Part shown: positions 1 through 6,423 of the stretch, piece after piece
Position numbering within the stretch: the first letter of the stretch is position 1
Layout of the letters: each line of letters opens with the position of its first letter
Assembly: GCF_003076755.1 (NCBI RefSeq)
Contig: NZ_QDKM01000009.1
Location: 1 to 64,000 of the forward strand
Origin: Pararhodobacter oceanensis
GTDB taxonomy: Bacteria; Pseudomonadota; Alphaproteobacteria; Rhodobacterales; Rhodobacteraceae
DNA: 64,000 bases
Direction of reading: 5' to 3'
Notes under the pieces: generated by a model
Databases searched by the model: none
Seen by the model: only the letters and a program-made list of their open reading frames with translations
What the model was told of the DNA's origin: nothing
Position numbers and translations under genes: made by a program

Positions 1-69
1 ACGCTGGAAACCGTCGCCGCCATTTGCGACACTACCTCCATGGACCCGGCGACAATCGCCGCCCTGTAA
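1..69 (+). CDS. 3' end of an unidentified plus-strand ORF
   Basis: Frame 1 is open from the first base to a TAA at 67-69 and encodes 22 residues ending in ATIAAL. It converges on the broken end of cas9. The position fits the tail of a transposase or other mobile-element gene whose insertion or rearrangement removed the rest of cas9, but the fragment is too short for me to recognise a family. It could also be a chance open frame in GC-rich DNA. Confidence 0.3.
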   Translation, partial: TLETVAAICDTTSMDPATIAAL

Positions 70-99
70 CTGCGGCCAAGCCAAGGCCGAAGAACAAAG

Positions 100-1851
100 T
101 TACACCAGTTCCTGGGACACGATCCATAACCGTAGCCGCAGACGGTTGGCTCCGGTGTTGGGCACGCCCATCTCCTCCAACTTTAGACCACGGGCAATCG
201 CCGCGTCGGTGTTCTTCTTGATGTCGCGCTGCACCTCGCGCTTTTGATCCTCGGACAGCTTCAGATCACGTGCCAGTTCCACGACAATCTCATCGGGCTT
301 GCCATAGACGGTGATGATCTGGTTCACCAAGCGCCGCAACTGGTTGAGGCCGATGTGGACTGTCGGGTTGGTGACGCGGCCATAACGGGTCACGTCGTCA
401 TCGCGTTCATCGTAACTGCCTGGTATCACGTGCCGGTCGAGGATCTGGCCGTAATACGGCAGCGCATCCAACCCCTCCCCGGTGCGACCATCTGAATGAT
501 GCCAGCCACAAGCGGCGACCGCCGCGCTATAGGGGATCACATCGGCCTCGAGTGCTGCCAGAATGCGGGTCGTGGCCGTCAGACCCAGACGTCCATAGCC
601 TTCGGGCAAGGGCGCTTTGGCGGCCTCGATGGCATTCGTGTGCTCGAGCTGATGATGCGTCTTTAGCCAAGTCACGAAAATGTCGAAGCACTCTTCACTC
701 TGCACTGCGCGAATACGCCTGACGATTTTCCACTGTGAATGACTATCCAGCGCTGACCAGCGTGGCCCAAACCTATCGGGATGCGACAGGCTGGCCCGTA
801 CCGGGTCGCAGGCAATCGCATCGCGGTTAGCGGTTTCAAGTGTAAAGCCCTGACCTTTCCGCAGTTTGATGACCTTGCCCAGTGCGGCCAGTTTCATCGA
901 CATGCCCAACATTGATTTGGTATGCACCTTGTTGTCCAGCGCATGAACGATCTGATCACGTTCCTCTTTGGTCAGGCCTCGTGCCGCTTCGCCCTGCGCC
1001 GTGATCCGCAAGGCGTTGACCGTCTCAAACAGAATGCGGCGTTGATTAAGGGGGTGGGCGCTGGGGATGCGCAGATCATCGGTGAATAGACACAGGCCCA
1101 CTTTGGGGATCTTCAGGGGCCGTTGATGAAAAATAATTGTCTCAATTTCACTGCGCAATTCATCGGTCAGCGCATCGGCGTGGCAGGCGGCTTGTGCCCG
1201 CCACAACTTGTCGAATTCCTCGGCCAGATGGCGGCGGTCGGGATAGTAATCGTATCCGGCCTCCTCCTTTTCCGCATTGTCACGCTTGGCAATTGACAGG
1301 CGGGTGCGCACGGTTGGCACCTGCCGTTCATCTGGTGCAGCGGCGCGGCGCATATGCAGAAACTCACCGTACGTCCGGGCACCCTTGGCCATCATAGCCT
1401 GATCCAGCCGCGCGGTGGCATCCTTGATCTTGCCGCTTTCATTGTCGCCGCGATCCGTTTTTCGGTTCGATTTAAAGCCTCGCCGTTGGTTCAAATGAAA
1501 CAACGCCCGGCCAAGATGTGTCAGCGGCAAAGCCTGATCCAAGCCCCGCGCCCGCAGCGCATAGGGATCCAGCAATTCCAACTCTTTGGCCACAGCTGGA
1601 TTGGCGGGCATTAAACCCACTTCAGCCATGCGCTTCATCAATGCGGCCTTGCGCCGCAAATATCGATCTCGGCGGCGGCGCTGGGCGCGGGCCGCACGGC
1701 GATCAACAGCCAAAGATGCTTTGGATTTCGGATCACGCCCATCCGAAAAGATTCGCACACCGCCATCAACAACCTCAGAGATCGAACCATTTTCGGCTGC
1801 ATAGAGCCACCAGCCAATTGAGTTCGTGCCAATATCGAGACCTAGACGCAT
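100..1851 (-). pseudogene. cas9: Type II-C Cas9, truncated before the HNH domain
   Basis: This is the N-terminal part of a Cas9 RNA-guided nuclease. From the ATG at 1851, preceded by a strong GGAGGGG ribosome site, it runs 583 residues. Visible in order are RuvC-I (GLDIGTNSIGW, catalytic Asp6), the arginine-rich bridge helix (about 50-75), a REC lobe, and RuvC-II (VVELAR, catalytic Glu near 525) with the following helix to LRLRLW. Family members then continue with a Glu-rich turn into HNH, RuvC-III and the PAM-interacting domain, for about 1050 residues in total. Here the frame leaves the family right after that Trp and stops eight codons later. HNH, RuvC-III and the PAM domain are missing, so DNA cleavage is not expected; guide-RNA binding by the remnant is conceivable. 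The open frame extends upstream to about 2001, but that part has no homology character and overlaps the tracrRNA candidate. Confidence 0.9.
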
Positions 1852-1917
1852 AACTACCCCTCCGCACATGTACGGTATCGTTGCACCGTCCGTTCGGATG
1901 CTCAACCCTAAAGTGTA

Positions 1918-1946
1918 TTGACATCTGGCTTGCAGATCGTCATTTG
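1918..1946 (+). promoter_or_regulatory. Possible sigma70 promoter for the tracrRNA
   Basis: A perfect TTGACA (1918-1923) is followed after 17 bases by CATTTG, a weak -10. Initiation would fall near 1952, at the start of the presumed anti-repeat. The -35 match is good and the -10 poor, which is common for alphaproteobacterial promoters. Confidence 0.4.
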
Positions 1947-1947
1947 T

Positions 1948-2030
1948 GTATTGTTCAAAATTCGCGGTCGAGCCGTTAACAAGCATTCGATTGCACCACA
2001 TTGAAACGCAGGCTGCGGCCTGCGTTTTTT
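1948..2030 (+). ncRNA. Candidate tracrRNA of the type II-C system
   Basis: The region between the cas9 start and the next gene contains a rho-independent terminator on the plus strand, although no protein gene runs in that direction, so a small RNA is implied. Its 5' part (TTCAAAATTCGCGGTCGAGC, 1952-1971) has the character of an anti-repeat and, from memory, resembles the complement of CRISPR repeats in Rhodobacterales type II-C loci. A short linker (about 1972-2003) with a possible nexus follows, then the terminator hairpin. Location just upstream of cas9 and opposite in direction is a known arrangement for tracrRNA. The exact 5' end is unknown, and no array is present in the window to prove pairing. 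Confidence 0.65.
2004..2030 (+). terminator. Rho-independent terminator of the tracrRNA candidate
   Basis: AACGCAGGC (2005-2013), loop TGCG, GCCTGCGTT (2018-2026), then a run of six T. The T-run is on the plus strand only, so it serves a rightward transcript. Confidence 0.85.
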
Positions 2031-2034
2031 CATT

Positions 2035-3048
2035 TCACCCTCTAATCAACTCGGCCTGCCGTTCTTGCGATACGGGCAGATAGCTGGACACGGTGGTCAG
2101 TGCGCTGTCGTGGCCGATGTTTTGCGAGAAGGCTTTGAAGGCTTCGCGGGTAGGGTAGTGGGTATCGGCCCAGCGCACCAAGGTCTTGCGAAAGCTGTGG
2201 GGGACGAAGGGGTGCAGACCTGCGCAAACAAAGGCGTCCTTGATCGCGGTGCGAATGGCCCCGGCATTGGCGTAGGGTTCGCGCTTGAGGCCAGTGACGG
2301 CAAACTGACCGTTGACGCGTTCCATCTGTGGCGGCGGGAACAAAGCATCCTCATGGCCAAACAGCAAATCATCGCGCAGATGGTGAACCCAAGCCGTGAA
2401 GCACTCCAGATACACGGGATCAACGGGCAGGAAATACGTCGTGAATGTCTTTGAGAACTTGGTACGCACATCGCGCCCATCTTGATGAACACAGCCCTCG
2501 ATCAAATCAATGCGCTTTAGCCGTAGCGATGAGATTGCGCCATCGCGTGCGCCGGTAATCATCAGAAATGCAAACAGGGCTTTGTCCCGCTTTTCAATAT
2601 CGGACCCCAAGGGCATCGCGTCAAAGGCGTGGCGGCATTGCTTGAGCGTCGGGTAGGGTGTTTCGCGGTGGGCGTGGGCGACACGGGCGTCTTTGGCGTT
2701 TTGATTGAAGTATTCGGCATCGGAATAGCTGATCCGAGACTTGTAGCCTGGTTGTCCAGCTAGCCAGAGAACGAACGCCTTGTTGGCGCGTAGAACACCG
2801 CTGATCGTCGCTTTAGACAGTGGCTTGCCGGTTCGGTGGTGTGTCGCGGCGTTTAGCTTGACCTTGAAGGCGCTGACCTGCTCAATGTGGAACCTCTTGA
2901 AAGATTTGTAACCCGTGCTGGCCTCGAATTTAAGGATGGCATCAGCCGCCCGATCCACGGTGACGGTGTCGCAGCGATTGGCATCGCGCAGATAAGCCAG
3001 ATACAGCCTCTTGATACGCTCGTTTTCTTCGTTGATTTTGCGGGCCAT
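2035..3048 (-). CDS. Tyrosine site-specific recombinase (phage-type integrase)
   Basis: A 337-residue recombinase that cuts and rejoins DNA through a catalytic tyrosine. An N-terminal SAM-like core-binding domain (about 1-125) is followed by the catalytic domain with Arg168 in TGARDG, a Lys near 197-200, the HxxR box His284/Arg287, His313 in IGHD and nucleophile Tyr323. All expected residues are present, so it looks active. The start at 3048 is chosen because AAGGA lies seven bases upstream; an in-frame ATG 15 bases earlier lacks such a site. Its stop lies five bases from the terminator of the tracrRNA candidate. It is distinct from the P4-type integrase at the tRNA end and probably belongs to a different element or moves a smaller module. 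Confidence 0.85.
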   Translation of the reverse strand: MARKINEENERIKRLYLAYLRDANRCDTVTVDRAADAILKFEASTGYKSFKRFHIEQVSAFKVKLNAATHHRTGKPLSKATISGVLRANKAFVLWLAGQPGYKSRISYSDAEYFNQNAKDARVAHAHRETPYPTLKQCRHAFDAMPLGSDIEKRDKALFAFLMITGARDGAISSLRLKRIDLIEGCVHQDGRDVRTKFSKTFTTYFLPVDPVYLECFTAWVHHLRDDLLFGHEDALFPPPQMERVNGQFAVTGLKREPYANAGAIRTAIKDAFVCAGLHPFVPHSFRKTLVRWADTHYPTREAFKAFSQNIGHDSALTTVSSYLPVSQERQAELIRG

Positions 3049-3096
3049 GGTCGATCCTTTCAAAGTGTCAGTTTCAGAGGGGGTTGTTGGTATCCC

Positions 3097-3522
3097 TTAG
3101 GGTGTTGGGTCCTCTCGTCTGGTGACATCAAAGATTTGGCCAAGTTGCGGGATTTGTGCTTTACCAATCATCCGAAAACTGGGCATCTGACAGGCCTCGC
3201 AGAGACCCATGATGCGAGCCGTTGAGCCGGGTTGGTCGATTAGATCGACAAGCATCCCCCATGGGCGGCGCGGAGCTTTGCAGGACATGCAGTAGAGCTG
3301 ATCGGGTTGCAGTTTCGCTTTGGCCTTGCCCTGTCGCGCCTCAAGATAGCTCCGCGCAACAGACCCAAGTACCAAGTATGGCCGCTGGGCCTTCAGCGCG
3401 GGCAAGTCATCGCGGGCCCACCCCCGCACCGCACCGACGGAGACGCCCAGCACTTGCGCGAGTTCAGGGATGGTGTAGGCGCGATTGGCCTTTAGAACGC
3501 GGGGATTGAGACGCTTTGCCAC
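3097..3522 (-). CDS. Small HTH protein with C-terminal cysteine pairs
   Basis: A 141-residue protein starting at a GTG preceded by GAGGAC, four bases after the stop of the AlpA-like gene, so the two are cotranscribed. Residues about 14-60 form a helix-turn-helix (YTIPELAQVLGVSVGAVRGW), like MerR/excisionase-type winged helices. The C-terminal half carries CMSC and CEAC pairs that could bind zinc. DNA-binding regulator or recombination accessory protein is the likely role; I do not recognise a named family. The open frame extends upstream through the alpA-like gene, but that part is a shadow. Confidence 0.6.
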   Translation of the reverse strand: MAKRLNPRVLKANRAYTIPELAQVLGVSVGAVRGWARDDLPALKAQRPYLVLGSVARSYLEARQGKAKAKLQPDQLYCMSCKAPRRPWGMLVDLIDQPGSTARIMGLCEACQMPSFRMIGKAQIPQLGQIFDVTRREDPTP

Positions 3523-3526
3523 GGGC

Positions 3527-3727
3527 CTAGTCCTCGCCCTCGAACAAGGCGCGAATGTCCTGAGCTTTCCAAACCGTGGTACGTGGACCAAGTTTTTGCG
3601 GCTTGGGAAATCGCCCGTCTTTGACACCTTGCCACCAAGTCGATTTGGATACGGGGATCGGGCCCGCCGGGGCAAGGATTTGAGAGAGCCTTACCAACCC
3701 AGTTTCAGGAAATATGCGATGATCCAT
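3527..3727 (-). CDS. AlpA-family excisionase/regulator
   Basis: A 66-residue protein with the AlpA layout: a short helix-turn-helix with SKSTWWQGVKDGRFPKP followed by a strand and the WKAQDIRALF helix. AlpA-like proteins activate integrase expression or act as excisionases in prophages and tRNA islands. It is first in a two-gene run with the HTH/Cys-pair gene, and its upstream region holds a cluster of palindromes. The start codon has only a distant GAGG (about 11 bases). Confidence 0.8.
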   Translation of the reverse strand: MDHRIFPETGLVRLSQILAPAGPIPVSKSTWWQGVKDGRFPKPQKLGPRTTVWKAQDIRALFEGED

Positions 3728-3795
3728 TGTGATACGACCTCATGCGTTAAGAGCTGAGGAAGTCTTTTCATGGTTCAAATCGCAGGTGGCGGAAT

Positions 3796-3872
3796 AGCGA
3801 ATTCGCTGAAACGAATAGGCGTAAGGCATTGTTAAAAAATAATAATACAGAATCTATTCGTTGGACGAATAG
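3796..3872. promoter_or_regulatory. Palindrome cluster upstream of the AlpA-like gene
   Basis: The 148-base AT-rich gap between the AlpA-like gene and the unknown gene at 3876 contains AGCGAATTCGCT (3796-3807, perfect 12-base palindrome), ACGAATAG (3811-3818) and the inverted repeat CTATTCGT-TGG-ACGAATAG (3854-3872). The same eight-base word therefore occurs three times. This looks like an operator region controlling the leftward AlpA-HTH operon. Confidence 0.5.
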
Positions 3873-3875
3873 TGA

Positions 3876-4805
3876 CTATTCCGCGTTCCAGTCGGGTGGC
3901 AAGTGTTGTGCACCAAGTTGCAGGTACTTCCTGATGGTATCCTTGGAAACACTAAGGCCCAGTTTGTCTGCAATAGATGCGATCTCACCGGGTATTGGGC
4001 TGCGGGGCTGGCTTGGGTCATAGCCATAGGCATCCGTTGCTATCGCGGTCAAAAGCTTTGCCAAGCTGACTTTTTCACGTGCGTCGGGATATCCTGCGCC
4101 GTTGTCGTCTCGTTCGACAGTAGGAACCGAACTGTTCGAACCTGGGTCGCCGACGGCTTGTTGAAGCATCGCCAAGAATTCAGGGTGTACCGGAAAATTT
4201 ACGCGCTCGATCCATCGAAGTAACGCATTCGCCTTGATTTCTTCGCTCTGAGCAAAGAGTTGGAACTCTCGTCGAAGGAGCTCTGTGTGTCGGGACATAT
4301 AGAGCGCGACGGTTTTTAGTGTGCGAGGGCGGCCAAACTGATCGTAGGGTGATGCAGCGGCGCTAAGGGAAGCGCTCGGCTCCAAGCCAACCGAGAGCCA
4401 AACAACCTCATCGAGTGACCAAAAACTTGATCTCCCCCAGTGCTCAAAATTGGCAAGATCACTCGTTCGGAAGAGAGGCGCCAAGTACCAGGTCGACAGG
4501 CCACTGAAGGCATCCAGAATCCGCCGTTTCGTGATGTCGAACCAGCTTTTTTCCGCCTCTGTTTGCGGCTTGCCTTCCCTGTCATATGACTGCGCAAGTT
4601 CTTCATCCGACATAGCGGCAAGGCGCTTCGTAATTTCGGCAAGGAAGTCATTCCGCTTTGCCAAGATCCTTGTCATTGTCCGATTGTAGTCTTCTCCAAG
4701 GGGCAAGATTTCATCAGCATCTGGTGGCAAAAAGAGCTTGCCCCCCAAACGCACCAAAACAGGACCGACGTAGGCAATGCGACTTAACGTCTTGTTCTCC
4801 GGCAT
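3876..4805 (-). CDS. Unknown island protein, 309 aa
   Basis: No family recognised. The protein is soluble, with no signal peptide or membrane segment. The middle contains aromatic-rich stretches (LAPLFRTSDLANFEHWGR, SSFWSLDEVVWLSVGLEP). The C-terminal 70 residues read like a small helical DNA-associated domain (EIASIADKLGLSVSKDTIRK) of the kind found in proteins carried beside integrases. It lies 27 bases downstream of the P4-type integrase gene on the same strand, so it may be cotranscribed. Function unknown; cargo or integrase-associated protein. Confidence 0.65.
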   Translation of the reverse strand: MPENKTLSRIAYVGPVLVRLGGKLFLPPDADEILPLGEDYNRTMTRILAKRNDFLAEITKRLAAMSDEELAQSYDREGKPQTEAEKSWFDITKRRILDAFSGLSTWYLAPLFRTSDLANFEHWGRSSFWSLDEVVWLSVGLEPSASLSAAASPYDQFGRPRTLKTVALYMSRHTELLRREFQLFAQSEEIKANALLRWIERVNFPVHPEFLAMLQQAVGDPGSNSSVPTVERDDNGAGYPDAREKVSLAKLLTAIATDAYGYDPSQPRSPIPGEIASIADKLGLSVSKDTIRKYLQLGAQHLPPDWNAE

Positions 4806-4832
4806 AGAAACCTCATCGACATTATGATGTGA

Positions 4833-6020
4833 TCAGGTTGCCCTTAGTTCTCCCAAGAATCCAGCCCACCAATCCGCAAGCCTGAGGCGTTCCTCCCAGT
4901 GCTGCCCGCGATCATAGGCGCGGCGAACTTGGTTGCTTTCGACATGGGCCAATGCGCGCTCGATGGAGTCAGGGTGCCAAAGGCCGCTCTCGTTGGCGAT
5001 GGTTGAGAAGGACGCACGAAACCCGTGCGCGGTCATTTCATCACCGCTTATCCCCATCCTGCGCAGTGCGCCGTTTAACGTGTTCTCGCTGATCGGGCGC
5101 AGGTGAGTTCGTAGGGATGGAAAAAGATAGACGCCATTACCGGTCAATCGCCGCAGCTCATCCAGCAATGCCAGCGCCTGAGGTGGCAATGGCACTTTAT
5201 GTGGCCTGCGCATTTTCATTTGTTCTGCGGGGATCGACCAAACTGCATTGGCAAAATCGATATGCTCCCACTTTGCAGAGCGCACTTCGCCGGGGCGTTG
5301 CGCTACAAGCGCGAGGAACTGCAACGCGATCTTTGTCGTCGTTTGGCCGTGGAAACCATCAATGGCGCGCAACAATCCGCCCAGCGTGGCCGGGTCTGTA
5401 ATGGCGGCGCGGTGCTTAACCGTCGGGGTGATCAACGCGTCCCGCAAGGCATAGGTCGGGTCGATCTCAGCGGCACCCGTAGCAATAGCCAATCGAAACA
5501 CTGCGCCGATTATGGCGCGTAGCCGTTTGGCGGTTTCGTAGTTCCCCTTGGCTTCGACTTTGCGCAGGCAGGCCAAAACGACGGGCGACGTAATGTCGGA
5601 GATTGGGATGTTGCCCAAGTCGGCATTGGCGAGGCCAAGTAGCCATACTGTCTTGCTCATAGTCGCCGGTGCTTTGTTCTCCTTGCGGGCTTTGACAATG
5701 TATGCGTCGGCGAACTTGGCGAACGTGTCGCCATTCGCTTCCCGAAGTTTCCGCTTTTGCTCTTTCTTGACCGCGCTGGGATCTTCGCCACTCGCAAGCA
5801 AGGCGCGCGCTTGGTCGCGAAGGCGCCTTGCGCTGGCAAGCGACACGCTTGGATATGCCCCGAACGACAGCAGCTTTTCCTTACCCTCAAAGCGATACTT
5901 CATCTGCCAAAGGCGCGACCCCGTCGGTTTGACCAAAAGGAACAATCCCTCCATGTCCGAGACTTTATAGGGTCTGTTCCGAGCGCCGAGATTTCGAATC
6001 TGTGTGTCTGTCAAAGGCAT
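4833..6020 (-). CDS. intS: P4-type tyrosine integrase (DUF4102/CP4-57-like)
   Basis: A 395-residue integrase that inserts islands into tRNA genes. It has an N-terminal DUF4102 arm-binding domain (about 1-85, with GLFLLVKPTGSRLWQMKYRF), a core-binding domain (about 97-185) and a catalytic domain with Arg242 (QRPGEVR), a Lys near 269-275, His332/Arg335 (AHGFR), His359 and Tyr369. All active-site residues are present. The gene points away from the tRNA-Thr 3' end 167 bases to its right, the classic arrangement for this family. Three copies of a nine-base word lie directly upstream. Its start codon sits two bases from the first copy, so the protein may autoregulate. The gene symbol is given at family level only. 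Confidence 0.9.
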   Translation of the reverse strand: MPLTDTQIRNLGARNRPYKVSDMEGLFLLVKPTGSRLWQMKYRFEGKEKLLSFGAYPSVSLASARRLRDQARALLASGEDPSAVKKEQKRKLREANGDTFAKFADAYIVKARKENKAPATMSKTVWLLGLANADLGNIPISDITSPVVLACLRKVEAKGNYETAKRLRAIIGAVFRLAIATGAAEIDPTYALRDALITPTVKHRAAITDPATLGGLLRAIDGFHGQTTTKIALQFLALVAQRPGEVRSAKWEHIDFANAVWSIPAEQMKMRRPHKVPLPPQALALLDELRRLTGNGVYLFPSLRTHLRPISENTLNGALRRMGISGDEMTAHGFRASFSTIANESGLWHPDSIERALAHVESNQVRRAYDRGQHWEERLRLADWWAGFLGELRAT

Positions 6021-6022
6021 CT

Positions 6023-6085
6023 GGGGGTATCGTAATACTAGCGTTTTCGCGATACCCCCAAGAACACCCCCATACAGGGGGTATC
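6023..6085. promoter_or_regulatory. Three copies of GGGGGTATC upstream of the integrase
   Basis: GGGGGTATC occurs at 6023-6031 and 6077-6085, and its complement at 6051-6059. The inner two form an inverted repeat. Placement between the integrase start and the tRNA attachment site fits arm-type integrase sites or excisionase sites that also cover the integrase promoter. Confidence 0.55.
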
Positions 6086-6131
6086 ACATTGGATAAGGCT
6101 GAACGTCATTGGACAACCCAGCACCGCCCAA

Positions 6132-6153
6132 CCCCTTGTAACACAGGGGGTTT
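6132..6153 (-). terminator. Weak hairpin after tRNA-Thr
   Basis: Read on the minus strand, AACCCC and GGGGTT flank a ten-base loop about 35 bases past the tRNA 3' end. There is no clear T-run, so termination here is uncertain. Confidence 0.25.
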
Positions 6154-6186
6154 CGGATGTCTTTGGTGCTGTCTGGATTAAGAAGT

Positions 6187-6206
6187 GGTGCCGCTGAAGG
6201 GACTCG
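6187..6206. other. Presumed attachment site (tRNA-Thr 3' end)
   Basis: P4-type integrases usually recombine in the T-arm and 3' end of a tRNA gene, and the integrase gene lies directly next to this end. The matching direct repeat should be at the far end of the island, left of the window; I found no second copy inside it. The exact core is inferred. Confidence 0.5.
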
Positions 6207-6262
6207 AACCCCCGACCCCATCATTACGAATGATGTGCTCTACCAGCTGAGCTACAGCGGCA
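6187..6262 (-). tRNA. tRNA-Thr (anticodon CGT)
   Basis: A complete cloverleaf with encoded CCA. The acceptor stem is GCCGCTG paired with CAGCGGC, the anticodon stem CATCA/TGATG encloses the loop TTCGTAA, and the T-arm contains GGTTCGAGTCC. Anticodon CGT reads ACG. The 3' end faces the integrase and is the presumed attachment site; the gene is intact after insertion. Confidence 0.95.
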
Positions 6263-6423
6263 CTGACGCGCGGGGGTGCGTGGCAACCCTGCTCTGGTGG
6301 CGCGGTGTGTAGCACCGCGTCGGGGCCGGTTCCAGCCCCTATTTTCATGTTTTCGGATCGAATGCGCCACTATGCCTTGACGGGCCGCGACAAGCGGCGA
6401 CACACCGTGCCAGGCCGGACCGG

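Larger units (their letters stand above)
1..6262. mobile_element. tRNA-Thr-associated genomic island (left end outside window)
   Basis: The right boundary is the 3' end of tRNA-Thr, faced by a P4-type integrase gene, which is the usual layout of islands that insert into tRNA genes. Inside are a second tyrosine recombinase, an AlpA-like regulator, unknown small proteins, a broken cas9 and its tracrRNA candidate. Housekeeping genes resume beyond the tRNA. The left boundary, and therefore the duplicated tRNA 3' end expected there, is not in the window. Whether cas9 belongs to the same element or only abuts it is inference. Confidence 0.65.

Noticed and set aside
1852-2001. Upstream extension of the cas9 open frame by 50 codons
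   Set aside because: The family N-terminus and a strong ribosome site are at 1851; the extra codons overlap the tracrRNA candidate.
3700-3778. A 26-codon frame starting at the ATG at 3770 (minus) overlapping the AlpA-like start
   Set aside because: Too short, no convincing ribosome site, and the AlpA-like gene explains the region.
1-6262. CRISPR array near cas9
   Set aside because: I found no regularly spaced direct repeats of 30-40 bases here; the array, if any, is outside the window.
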